A stretch of DNA of 64,000 nt from Aristolochia californica (Eukaryota; Streptophyta; Magnoliopsida; Piperales; Aristolochiaceae). Below the pieces are notes generated by a model. That model was not told the origin of the DNA, did no database searches, and worked only from the letters and a program-made list of their open reading frames with translations. This document shows positions 14,441 through 25,703 of the stretch, piece after piece. Numbering within the stretch: the stretch's first letter is position 1; every line of letters starts with the position of its first letter. A program made the translations under genes and the position numbers. Where the stretch lies: assembly GCA_029961685.1 (NCBI GenBank), contig JARWKL010000010.1, positions 8,205,931 to 8,269,930 of the forward strand, written 5' to 3'.

Positions 14441-14486
14441 CCTAAAGAGGAGATATTGATGATGTATTAGTCTTCAAGTGGGAGAT

Positions 14487-14985
14487 TGTTAAGTTGTGGA
14501 GCCTAATCAATGCCTTACGTTGAGTCAATACATGGATTGACCTTTGCGGTAAGTTCACCATGGGGGTTGGAAGTGGGGTAGGGAGCCCCCCTCCCTGGGG
14601 TTTGGGGGTGGAGCCCCCGCCAGGTCAATGACATATTGATAGCTGTTACATTAAGGGCAATTGTAGAATTTTACTCTTGTATTGTGGTTGCCCTAATTTC
14701 CTATTTATATTTGGGATGCCGTTATTAAGGTTATATTATCCGAGAAGATCATCAATTGCGGCCAGGAGAGGTTAGAGAAAAACCACTTGTAAGTGTGTGC
14801 AATTTCTCTTATAAACTATTTCATCTTCATAGTGGATTATTGTAGCGGCAGAAGACATGACATAGTTTCACCTTGAGGCGAACTTGTATAAATCTTGTTT
14901 TTTTTCTCGTGCTTACTTTTTCCTTCTTCTATGATTATTATTACTGCTCTCATTAGTTTGGAATTAGGGCATCAAATTTCTATCA
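14487..14985 (+). repeat. 3' LTR of Copia-2
   Basis: Begins TGTTAAGTTGTGGAGCC after CAAGTGGGAGAT and ends TCTATCA. It is about 40 bp longer than the 5' LTR, mainly in the C/G-rich part around 14540-14625. Confidence 0.88.
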
Positions 14986-15397
14986 TTACAGAGCTATAAT
15001 TATTATGGAAGGAGGTCTCAAAGAAGAGTTTAAGGTGAAAGATGTTTTAGTTATGTTAGTCTTCTATTTTTGTTTTGTTGTTTAAGTATGGTTGGACTTA
15101 TCTTTAAGTGTTCCACTTTGGGTATAATTGGAACACATGTAGTTTAGTTGTAATTGGACTCGACTACTTTCTTCTATTATAAATAGGGGTTCATGTACTC
15201 AGATTACAATAAGTTAGTGAAGTTTTTCTCTTTTCCATAAATTCAATAGTAAATTGTATACTAAGTTTTTTGTTGTATTGGGCTTTCCTTTTTAGTACAA
15301 TTCTTGATGTATCTAACTAGAATAATTCTACATATTTGAGTTCCTCAACACTCTCAAGATTCATTATCTTCATCTGAGATGATGTCCTAATAAAGTA

Positions 15398-15720
15398 TTA
15401 GTGCTCAAATGAGTGTTTTGAGTGAGAGGAACTATACTCTAACTTCCTAGAGTATTTTAACTTTACCTTGTCCCAAATTTCTTTAGTTGATTTGTAGGAT
15501 GAAATATGATAAGCTATTTCCATACCATTGTCATTTAGTTTGACAATATCCATCTTGTCCCAATCATTTATATATTTAGGGATCAATCTACCATTGCCTT
15601 TTTATGTAATGGAGTATGGGGTCTATTGCAAATGAATTTCCAAATGTCTATGCTCTATGATAGAATACAAATATTCACTCTATATTCTCAATATTGATAT
15701 TAGGTCCCATCAAATATTGG
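15398..15720 (-). pseudogene. Copia gag remnant
   Basis: On the minus strand a short frame reads MDIVKLNDNGMEIAY ... KSTKEIWDKVKLKYS, which matches the gag region of many plant Copia elements (UBN2-type gag, with the TAKEIWDxLxxxY signature). Weaker gag-like pieces lie upstream to about 15720. No LTR pair can be assigned with certainty. The neighbouring TRIM-like repeats point the same way. Confidence 0.55.
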
Positions 15721-15897
15721 AGGGGCAAAGGGGTCATAATCTCAAAGAAATGTCATGCTCTCAATAGCTACAACATACACATGCTCCTAATATAATGGGG
15801 CTTATCATGTTCATATCTGATATTTACTTAAGATTTTCAATACTTAACCTGGAATCAAACTTTTGAAGTAAATTAATTCTAATACCACTTGTTTATT

Positions 15898-16345
15898 CCA
15901 TGTTGGGCTTTGGATTGAGTCGATTCATCCCAAAATGACTAGCCATTTAGGAGGTGTATTGCAGAACCATATAAACCATGAACTTTTCTTCTTATTTTCA
16001 ACATGGGGCTTTTTTCCTCTCAATACTTCCTTTCACGTCCAAGCTTTACACTTAACAGACCTAAGGCATTGGCCCAAACCTTCAATAAGGCATATAGTCC
16101 TACTTCATGGAGCCCACAACACATAAACTCCTACATCATGGAGCCCACAACTTGGAGAACACACTAATCCTCACAGGCAATCTGCTCTGATACCAATTTT
16201 GGGCTTTTCGGTTGAACTAGATTCCATCCTAAAATGACTAGTCACTTATGTGGCCTATTGCTTAACCTTATAAGGAATTAACTTTCTTTCAATTTTCGGT
16301 GTACGACTTTTTCCCACTCAATAGTGTAGTAAAGATCAAACAAGA
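15898..16345 (-). mobile_element. TRIM-like element remnant, minus strand
   Basis: Two diverged direct repeats of roughly 150 bp (about 15898-16050 and 16198-16345) share the block AAAATGACTAG. Next to the right repeat is TCTGATACCAATTTT, the reverse complement of a TGGTATCAGA primer site, which sets the minus orientation. The block also matches the TRIM at 25299-25703 (GACTAGTCATTTTGGGATAG). There is no coding capacity. Confidence 0.55.
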
Positions 16346-17084
16346 GGGCAGGGGAGTGAATTTTTTTTTGTGTTAAGTTCTTACACCTTTGTAGTTTTTC
16401 TCTTAAACCTAAATGTGCTAAAAATATTAATTGCAAATTGATGTACCAAATTAGTTTCACAATTAAAGGAGCACACAAAGCATTCAAACTACAAAGGCCA
16501 CACAATTTTTATTGTGGCTCACAATTGTATTTATGATTGCTAATCCACTCCCAATAATTGTTCACCATTGGGCTCCCAAATGACACTTACAACAAACTGC
16601 TTTAAGACAAATGACAATACTGTCCATACAAATATTTACACCACTCAATTAACCATAATAGCTACTTACAAAAGTTCATCTTCACTTACAAATACAATAA
16701 CAAACTAGGCAGCCTAGACCTTTAAAAGGATTTTCCATAGCTGACTAGGCAACACAATCCTAGACCTACATAGGGATTTTTAGTAGTGGTTTACTAGGCA
16801 CACAAGGCCTAGACCAAGGAATGAGATTTTCAATATTGCCTAACTACACAAGGACATATGGCACAATGACTAAAGTAGTATGTCTTCATAACCTTTCCCT
16901 TAACCTGACTTTTAAGGGTTGCTTATACTTAAGCACATGTAGGTGCCTCAAAAACAAGAAAATTTTACAATTCATGCTGAAACAAATATTCACAATAAAT
17001 TTTTTACAATTCAAGCAAAAATAGATAGGTACAATAATCCTAAGTACCTATACAATTTAAATATCAACTCAACAAAGTCCTTAA
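16346..17084. other. AT-rich stretch, nothing identified
   Basis: No domain or LTR was recognised. Several near-copies of a short phrase (CTAGACC next to GGATTTT, about 16705-16830) suggest a decayed local duplication. Confidence 0.35.
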
Positions 17085-18629
17085 TGTTGACCGAGGGTTG
17101 ACTCTCATCCAGATTTTGATGATAACAAAACTTAATTGATATAACAATTGTAAATTTACCATTTTAGAAAAATTTCCTTCAAGAGACACAAAAATCAAGG
17201 TGTAGGCAAAGAACCGACAAAAAGTATCGCAAGACCTCAAGCTTGACAAGTGTATCAAATCATCTTGAAGAAGCACCCACAAAAGAAGAAATAAAGAATT
17301 GAAGACTAGAATTTAAGAAGTCTAGAAAATCTCAAAAACTTAGTCTATGTAAGAGAGCAACCCAACTCTTCAAATTTGTGGTATGATTGAAGTTTTTGGA
17401 GCTTTAGGACAACCTTTTTTTCATAAAATGTTTTACCAATGTATATCTAAGTTTTAAACATGTTAGAATCACTTAGGAACAAAATTAATCATGATTTAAA
17501 GTCACTCTTAGTAGATTGGCACTGGAACGATATGTCTATCAATGATCAATCAACAAAAAAGTGCACAATCCAAAAATATAAAGTACGATCGATCAATCAA
17601 GGGTGATTTATCAATCAATCAAAACTTGGCCAAAATGTGCTATAAAGCATGATTGATTATTCCCTATGAACTGATTGATCAATCATGTGAAGGCAATGAA
17701 AAAACTCTGAAGCAAGATCAATCTATTTTTCAGAATTATCGATCATACCGAAGTTTTCGAACAAGGGACATAAAGCATGATTGATCAGAGAATTGTCATT
17801 GATCTATAATACATGTATTGCACTGCCAATAGGAAAATTGATTGACTGATCATTCCAAACACAACGATCGATCAACTTAACTTGTCAAACCCAATGGAAA
17901 AATATTGATTGATCAAATGCATCGATCAATAAACCTTTTTTTTGAAAAAAAATATATCTGTTACACTCGATTGATTGATCATTACATTACATTGATCGAT
18001 CAATGTCATGTCAATGTTTTTGAAAATGGGAAAATAACAGCTAGTTTTCCTTGAGGAACTTATAAATACCCCACTAAATGTACCTTAGAGAAGTTAATGT
18101 GCATTTATTGGCATACCCACTCAATTCAAAGCATTCAATCTTGAAATCCTTCCTACTCCCAATTTTTCAGAGAAAGATATCTATACTTCAAAACTTTCTT
18201 GAAAACCTCTCAAAAACTTTCTGCTTGCTTACACTTAGACAAGCTCTATATATTCATGAATTTGGATCAACATTGGAAGCTTTTCTTTTCTTTTAGTTTT
18301 TTCTCTTTACTTTGATAGGTTCATCTAGAACCTAAGAATCTAGATAGAGAGGCTTACTAGCGCTAGAATCTAACCAAATCTTAGTGGAAATTTGTTATAA
18401 TTGTATATTTGATATACATGTGGCTTCAAGAGAGTTGAAATCTCTTTTATATCAACCCAACTAATAGATCTCAAATTAATGGAATTTCCCAAACATGGAT
18501 TCTTGGGCGGTGAATACCAATAGGGGAACATCGATAACAAAATATTTGGTGTTATTTGTAGTGTGTGCATTTTTTCCACTTGCTTTAATTTCAAAATTTT
18601 GTACACTTAATTGCGAAAACTCAATTCAA
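17085..18629 (+). repeat. Long Copia-type LTR (family B, copy 1)
   Basis: Begins TGTTGACCGAGGG ... TTTTGATGATAACAAA, a start typical of long plant Copia LTRs, and runs to CTCAATTCA. A second copy occurs in pieces at 20031-30427, where it is followed by a clear primer site. The middle (17515-18005) is dense in near-palindromic TTGATCAATC / ATCGATC motifs. The last part of the LTR and the primer site are missing, so this is a truncated or solo LTR. Confidence 0.72.
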
Positions 18630-20030
18630 CAGCGCCAACTGCTTGGGCCAATACTTCAATGACCAGATTTCAATATATAAGAAGAAATTATATAGGATTG
18701 GTTTTTGAAGTGTGGGAATTTCATAAAATAGCTCAAATTAAAATAGATTTCACAATATAAGATCACTTGTTAGGAATCTGAACTAAATCACTTCGAGTTC
18801 AAGTATACTAGACCAAGGTCATTCAAAATATCTTAACGAATATGCTCAATGAGACTTGGATTTCAAAAGATCAACCCCCAAGTAATCAAAACTTTGTAAA
18901 TGCCCCCTTAAAATGGCTCACTTCAAGTCAACACGAATGTCACTTCAAATTTATTTTCTAGAAGAAACAATATGATTTCAAAGTAATGGCAAATGAAATC
19001 TAGCAAGAATCAAGCCAAGCAAATAAGATTTCAAAGTGAAAGCACTCAAAGTACTTAGCACTTTAGTTGGTGACTTTTCAATTCACAATTCAACCACCAA
19101 ATTTAGTTTCAAATTACTAGGACGTTTAGGAGTTCTTTGTTTTGCTTTAGGTGTTAAGAGAGTTAAATATTGGAGACAAATCAACCTAATAAACAATTTC
19201 CACAAGATTCAAATTTCACATTATTGTGATTGAAAGGAACTTTTATATTTTTTCAAAACTTGATGAAATCTTGATTACAAGTCATAATCAACTAAATATT
19301 TTTTCAATGAGATGCTACTCCATGGATAGTTACTAACATATTTTGGAACTATCTTAGACATATAGAAGCCTTCAATATGATTCTACAACATTTTTGGAAC
19401 ATGGCATTCAGTAGATGCCAGGTTGGTTAGTAGGTCGATCTTCATCATATGCCTCTTTCTTTTCTTTCAGGTGTTCAACTTTATTTGCACTGGTTGTTTG
19501 GTCATCTTGGTGAACAACTTCAAACAGAGACCTTTATGTTCCATGACATCGGGTCGACATGACTTTGGTCAATAGACTTTCTACAATGCCTCTTTTTCTC
19601 CAAGCTTATGTGTTTCTTGCTCATTTGTTCGTCCGAGTGTATGCCTTCAAATAGAGACTTTTTATGTCTCAAGTTGTTCGATTTTGTGACAGTCGGCTTG
19701 TCTCTCTTCATTATCCTCTTCTGTGGCTGTTGGGAAATTTTGCATGCAATGTTAGATCAAGACTCGGTCAACCGAACGTCTGTGCTTTTCTAACCTTTTC
19801 TTTGTTTTGGCCAATTGGATGAATGGTCTTACTTCATCTAGTCAGTAGGGTTTTCCTTGCTTGTTGTGCTAAGTTATCTTGTTCGGTTGAACAATGCCAC
19901 TAGGCCTTTTGGATAGTGTGCTTTTTGGCATGAGCTACTTGCTACTCTTTTGCGTAGGTCATTCAATTGAGTCATCGTCAATTAAACATATGTGATGCTA
20001 TAAATTTTCTTTGGGGACTTTTGGAATTAA
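18630..20030. other. Stretch without recognisable features
   Basis: No sustained frame of known type. A loosely repeated phrase (CAAACAGAGAC / CAAATAGAGAC with nearby TCTTTTTCTCC) at 19510-19670 hints at an old internal duplication. It may be internal sequence of the family-B element to its left, but no gag or pol motif is visible. Confidence 0.35.
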
Positions 20031-20046
20031 TGTTGACCTAGAGTTG

Positions 20047-20431
20047 TGTTATGGACTCCACAGCATCTAGAGTCACTGCTAGGCGTAGGAGTTAATTTAT
20101 GTCAATTTTAGGTTAAGTTAGTGGCTGGGTCTAATGTAATTTTGTGTTAAATTGTGTGCCAACTCATGGCTATGTTTGTAAGCGTCCTTTCCTTTCCCCT
20201 TTTCTTATAAGGAGGAAGGAAATCAGAAAGAAGGTAAGCATTAATCTCAACTAGCATAAATGAGATCAGGTACTCTCTCTTACGAGGCCTAAGGGTGGAG
20301 CTCCTTCGGAAGCCCAACGTCTCACAGCATAGGTCGTTCTAAGCATTCAAAATCATTCCCAACCTCATCATCCAATCTGGAAGCTAGAGGAGATCGTCGG
20401 GTGACACGATCCATGGCTAGGGAACCTAACA
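20047..20431 (+). repeat. 5' LTR of the Gypsy element
   Basis: 385 bp from TGTTATGGACTCC to CCTAACA, the same length as the 3' copy. A TATA-like CTTATAAGGAGG lies near 20203. Confidence 0.9.
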
Positions 20432-20493
20432 TCGTGGTATCAGACAGGACCACCGTTGGCGATTCCACTTCCCCTGCTGAATTATGAGATTTC

Positions 20494-23400
20494 ATGGAGG
20501 AAACTTGTGTTGAGGTTCAAACACAGGTTGACGCACTGCAACATGAAGTTTTCATCCTCAAAGACAACTTCCAGCAAATGATGGGTCGAATGGAAGAAAA
20601 CATTGCTCGGATTGTGGCTCAGATCGGAAATTCCTCACGCCCCCCGACCACCCACCTTCCCATTCCCCTCAGACACCCCCACACTTGTGCCACCCACCTC
20701 CTCCCACAGTGGGCCTCCAAGGCTCAACCCACCCGATGGTACCCAGGTATACTAAGTTAGACTTTCCAATGTATGATGGGTCTTTAGACCCTCAGATTTG
20801 GTTACACCAGTGTGACCACTTCTTTTGGAATCAAAGAACCCAGCCCGAGGACAAGGTTCAATTAGTTGCATTCCACATGCTCGATGAAATGCTTATGTGG
20901 TATCATCAGTTTAAAAAAGAGCACCGTGTGTATGATTGGGAGATTTTCAAAGATTATTGCATGTTATGGTTTGGTCCTCCAGCATGCAGTAACCCCCTAG
21001 GAGATTTGGTCAATCTCAAACAAACGGGTCTATTGAGCAGTATCAAAAATTACTTCAAGAACGGCTTGCCCGTGCCAGTCAGTTGGTACACCCAGACCAA
21101 TATGTGCACTTGTTTTCTACTAGCCTAGTTGAGGCACTTCGCCTTAGGTGGAATTACATGAGGCCCCATCTTTAGCACACTCCATGAACTTGGCATGTAC
21201 ATTGGATGCCAAACAGCGTATCTTAAAGGAATCATTGGGCAGGAGACCCCCATGGCCAGGCCGATCACCTCCAAGTGTTCCATCCAACCCCACCAGTCCA
21301 CTGGGCCAGGCCATCCCTCCCTCCACTCCATCACAGCCTCCCCCGACCACTCCCCCACCAAAATTTATCAAATGTCTTTCCAAAGACAAAATGGACCAAA
21401 GACGGGCTCAAGGGTTGTGTTTCAATTGTGATGAAAAATATAGAACGGGTCATCTTTGCAAACAGCTCTTTTGGTTAAAAGTGGACGATCTAGAAGAGGG
21501 TGCCATACCAAAGGATGAAGAGGAAACCGAAGAGGAGGAACCAACCCTTTCCCTCCACGCCATGACTGGGTTGCATAGCACAAACACCATGTAGGTCCAC
21601 ACTACGATCACAAATTTCATGGTCCTTGCCTTGGTTGACTCGGGAAACACCTACAATTTTTTAAGCCAAACCGCAGCAAATCAATTGGGATTGACAATGC
21701 AGCACAATTCAGGCCTCTCGGTTTCAGTGGCTAATGGGGAAAAGATTACCAACATTTGCTTATGTTCAGCAATCCGGTTGTCTATTGAAGGCCACCATTT
21801 TGTAGCAGATTTCTTGGTTATTCCACTGGCTGGGTTTGAGTTAGTCTTGGGTATTAAGTGGCTACAACAATTGGGTCCAATATTATGGGATTTCACATCC
21901 TTAACCATGAGTTTCAATTCTGGCCAGCGAGACATCACTCTTCATGGAACACATGGACCAACCCATTCCACACTCCAGCACTTACAGGTGGTCGATTCTG
22001 ACAGCATGAACTTACACTCTCTCATTACAGAATTTGGGGATTTATTTGTGGAGCCTCAGTCACTTCCTCCTATCCAAACCTGTGACCATCAGATTCATCT
22101 AAAATTGGGAATGGAGCTTCTAGTGGTCCGGCCATATCATTACCCCCATTTACAAAAAGATGAAATAGAACGACAATGCCAACAAATGCTCGACCAAGGC
22201 CTTATTCAATCCAGCAGGTCCCCTTTTGCGTCTCCAGTGCTCTTAGTGAAAAAGAAGGACCAAACTTGGCTTTTTTGTGTTTACTACAAAGAATTAAATG
22301 CACACACCGTCAAGGACAAATTTCTGATACCAGTGGTGGATGAGCTCTTGGATGAACTACATGGTGCAAAATTCTTTACCAAACTGGATTTGTGTTCCGG
22401 GTACCATTAGATCCGAATATACCTTGTAGATGTGGAGAAGATGGCATTCCGTACCCACCATGGCCATTTCGAGTTTCTGGTCATGCCATTTGGGCTCTCC
22501 AACGCCCCCTCCACCTTCCAGGCGCTTATGAATAAGGTATTTTGGCCCCTTTTACCGAAATACGTACTTGTTTTATTTGACGACATTTTGATCTACAGCC
22601 ACACCTGGGAAGGCCACATGCAGCACTTGCGTTCTGTGTTTCACATATTGCGTGCTCATCACTTATTTCTCAAGCACTCCAAATGTTCGTTCGGTGCCCC
22701 AGAGGTCACTTATTTGGGCCATGTTATTTCAGCCTTAGGCATCAAGGTTGATAGTACTAAAATCAAGGCCATTATTGATTGGCTTACTCAACACTCGGCA
22801 ACAGCGTTAAAGGGATTCTTGGGCTTATCCGCATACTACCACAAATTCATACAAGATTATGGCCAAATCGTCACTCCCCTGATTAGCTTACTGAAACACA
22901 ATGCTTTCGAGTGGTCTGAGGCAATGTCTTCCTCCTTTGCTCAACTCAAGAAAGCCTTAGCATCAGCTCTAGTGCTCCAACTTCCTAATTTTTAGGATCT
23001 ATTTATCATTGAATGCAATGCGTTCGGGGGCGGCATAGGCACGGTTTTACAGCAATAGGGCCATCCCATTGCCTATTTCAGCAGACAACTGGCCACACAT
23101 CAGCACAAATTAGCTGCATATGAGCGTGAACTGATTGGCTTAGCCAAAGTCATTCGGCATTTGAGGCCATATCTGTGGGGTCGCCACTTCCTTATCCGCA
23201 CAGACCACTGCAGCCTGAAGTACCTTCTGGAGCAACGTCTTACCACTTCACCTCAATAGCACTGGCTCAATAAATTGATGGGGTTCAATTTTTAGGTAGA
23301 GTTTAAACCAGGCTATCTCAACAAAGAAGCAGATGCCTTGTCACGCCGAGAGGTGCCAGCGTCCCAACTCAATGCAATCAGTCAACCATGGTTTTTGCTG

Positions 23401-24820
23401 CTGGATTCTATTCGGGAGGAGATTCAACGAACACCAGACCTCCTCGACTTATTGCACAACATTGAGCAACAGAGCATGGACAGCAACTGGGCCATCCAAG
23501 ACCACCTCATCCTATACAAGCGACGTCTTTATCTTCCTGCCACCTCGCCATTACTGCCCACAATTATTTCCACATATCACGATAGTACTCATGAAGGACA
23601 GCAACGAACATATTTCCGCCTTAGTCATGAATTCTATTGGAAAGGTATGAAAAGAATGATGGCTGACTACGTCTCTGCATGCCAGGTCTGCCAACGCAAC
23701 AAAACAAAAACGTTAAGCCCAACGGACTTGCTGCAGCCCCTACAACTCCCTACTCAGGTTTGGGCAGATATCTCTATGGACTTCATTGAGGGTCTTCCGA
23801 AGTCGTCTGGTAAATCTATAATATTGGTAGTGGTGGATCATTTCTTGAAGTATGGTCATTTAATTCCCTTATCACATCAATATACAACTTCTCACATAGC
23901 TCAAATTTTCATGGACCATATTGTCCGACTTCACGGCTTATTGGAATCCATCACCAGTGACAGAGATGCACTATTCACTAGTACCTTCTAGAAGGAGCTT
24001 TTCAACCTACATGGCACCAAATTGGCTTTCTCTTCAGCTTACCACCCCCAGACAGATGGGCAAACAGAGTTAGTCAACCGGACTCTCAAGATGTACTTGC
24101 GTTGCTTTGTGGGCGATAATCCAAAAACTTGGGTCTGTTGGCTCGCGTGGGCAGAATTTAGCTACAATACTTCCTACCACACAACTCTCAAGACAACTCC
24201 ATTCCAGGTGGTTTATGGTCGGGAACCCCCTTGACTTGTCACTTATATTGCTGGTTCTTCTCGAGTGGCTGCTATAGACCAGGCCTTGGGGGAAAGGGAC
24301 AACATGCTAGCCAGGTCAAAGACAACTTACTACAGGCTCAGGCACACATGAAGAATACTTATGACAAAGGCCATCATGACCACTCTTATGCCCAGGCGAC
24401 TATGTGTGGATGTGCCTTCACAACTATCAGAAATTGTCCCTCACCGCGTCCAAGCGAAATAAACTCTCCACCAAGTACTTTGGGCCATTCCAAATCTTAG
24501 AGCGCATTGGCAGCGTGGCTTACCGTCTATAGTTACCCCCCGACACCCACATTCATGATGTCTTCCATGTTTCTCTGCTGAAGCCATTCAAGGGCTATTC
24601 ACCTATGTTGCACACTCCTCTGCCACCACTATAGGATGGTCGGATACTGCCCACTCCAGGTCACATCTTCCAAGCTTGCAGAGTCAATGATCTTTGGGAA
24701 ATTTTAGTCCATTGGACAGAAACGGATCCGGTGGAAGCCTCTTGGGAACCATTGGCAGAATTTCAAGCACTCTATCCCAACTTTGAGCTTGAGGAAAAGC
24801 TCTTTCTCCAGGAGGGGAGT
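20494..24820 (+). pseudogene. Gypsy gag-pol, broken mainly by TAG stops
   Basis: Gag starts near the ATG at 20494 and shifts frame twice before 21148. From 21148 to 24234 one frame carries everything. It contains a zinc knuckle (CFNCDEKYRTGHLC, about 21421), protease DSG (21637-21645), RT (FDDILIYS at about 22576), RNase H (TDHCSLKYLL, about 23200), the integrase zinc region (TYHDSTHEG ... CQVCQ), and the integrase core ([29 protein letters not shown]). In-frame stops are TAG at 21592, 22408, 22993, 23056, 23257, 23293 and 23989, and TGA at 24232. After a frameshift near 24310 the tail (FHVSLLKPFKG, then the chromodomain-like end) carries TAG at 24530 and 24632. Confidence 0.9.
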
Positions 24821-24822
24821 TA

Positions 24823-25207
24823 TGTTATGGACTCCATAGCATCTAGAGTCACTGCTAGGTGTAGGAGTTAATTTATGTCAATTTCAGGTTAAGTTTGTGG
24901 CTAGGTCTAATGTAATTTTGTGTTAAGTTGTGGGCCAATTCATGGCAATGTTTGTAAGCGTCCTTTCCTTTCCCCTTTTCTTATAAGGAGGATGAAAATC
25001 AGAAAGAAGGTAAGCATTAATCTCAACTAGCGTAAATGAGATCAGGTACTCTCTCTCACGAGGCCTAAGGGTGGAGCTCCTTCGAAAGCTCAACGTCTCA
25101 CAGCATAGGTCGTTCTAAGCATTCAAAATCATTCCCAACCTCATCATCCAATCTGGAAGCTAGAGGAGATCGCCGGGTGACTCGATCCATGACTAGGGAA
25201 CCTAACA
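24823..25207 (+). repeat. 3' LTR of the Gypsy element
   Basis: Starts TGTTATGGACTCC after GGAGGGGAGTTA and ends CCTAACA. It differs from the 5' LTR at only a modest number of bases by eye, so the insertion is not very old. Confidence 0.9.
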
Positions 25208-25298
25208 TTGGCTCCCATCCATATTTTGATGATAACAAAACTTAATAGTGCTAATAATTGTAAATTTAGCATTTCATATTCTTTTTCTTCAAGAGACA

Positions 25299-25703
25299 TG
25301 TTAAGGATAGTACCACATGCATTAGTGAGTACAAAGATCTTGCATTTATTAGTTGGTAGAAGATGTTTCCTAAGTGACTAGTCATTTTGGGATAGGCCCT
25401 TAGACCCAACTTAACATGGTATCAGGATATGTACTCATATGTGGGCCTGCATCTAAAACTATTTACTTGTAGAGCCACAAAAGAGGGCTTACACCTAAAC
25501 TATCCACTTGTAGAGCCACAAAAGAGGGCCTACACCTAAATTATCCACATATAAGGGCCTATAAGGCCTACACGTGAGGGGGAATGTTAAGAAATAGTCC
25601 CACATGGATTAGTGAGTACAAACATCTTTAGTTTATTAGTTGAGAAAGAGGCTTCCTAATGTGGCTAATCATTTTGGGATAGGGCCTTTGACCCAATTTA
25701 ATA
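25299..25703 (+). mobile_element. TRIM element with about 118-bp LTRs
   Basis: LTRs 25299-25416 (TGTTAAGGATAG ... TTAACA) and 25585-25703 (TGTTAAGAAATAG ... TTTAATA). TGGTATCAGGATAT, a primer site, follows the first and GTGAGGGGGAA precedes the second. The short middle holds a phrase repeated twice (CACTTGTAGAGCCACAAAAG). There is no coding capacity. Direct flanks (AGACA and TGGTA) do not match. The left copy of AGACA instead matches one at 29020, so the TRIM is part of a larger composite. Confidence 0.82.

Larger units (their letters stand above)
9660..14985 (+). mobile_element. Full-length Ty1/Copia retrotransposon (Copia-2, Tnt1/Tork-like)
   Basis: LTRs at 9660-10118 and 14487-14985, each flanked outside by TTACA (9655-9659 and 14986-14990), a perfect 5-bp target-site duplication. 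A primer-site-like TCGTATTAGAAC follows the 5' LTR and a purine tract (AAGTGGGAGA) precedes the 3' LTR. Gag and pol are in Copia order but full of stops. A 385-bp TRIM is inserted in the integrase region. The host sequence is a family-A LTR. The lineage name is inferred from the gag start and the overall layout, not from a tree. Confidence 0.92.
9602..15248 (+). repeat. Family-A LTR split by Copia-2
   Basis: The first part (9602-9659) reads like the start of a family-A LTR and the second (14991-15248) like the rest, with its TATAAATAGG box and end ATTCAATA. The two parts join exactly once Copia-2 and one TTACA copy are removed. No internal region follows, so this is a solo LTR or an LTR remnant. 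Confidence 0.8.
20047..25207 (+). mobile_element. Full-length Ty3/Gypsy retrotransposon, chromovirus type
   Basis: Near-identical LTRs at 20047-20431 and 24823-25207. A primer-site-like TGGTATCAGACAGG follows the 5' LTR and a purine tract (GGAGGGGAG) precedes the 3' LTR. Domain order is gag, protease, RT, RNase H, integrase, the Gypsy order. The C-terminal VHWTETDPVEASWEP motif is a chromodomain-like tail, placing it among chromoviruses, perhaps near Reina (inference). The flanks are not an exact duplication (GAGTTG on the left, TTGGC on the right), but joining them restores the family-B LTR. Confidence 0.9.

Noticed and set aside
21125..21389. Minus-strand Gly/Trp-rich frames
   Set aside because: Antisense to the Pro-rich gag region of the Gypsy element.
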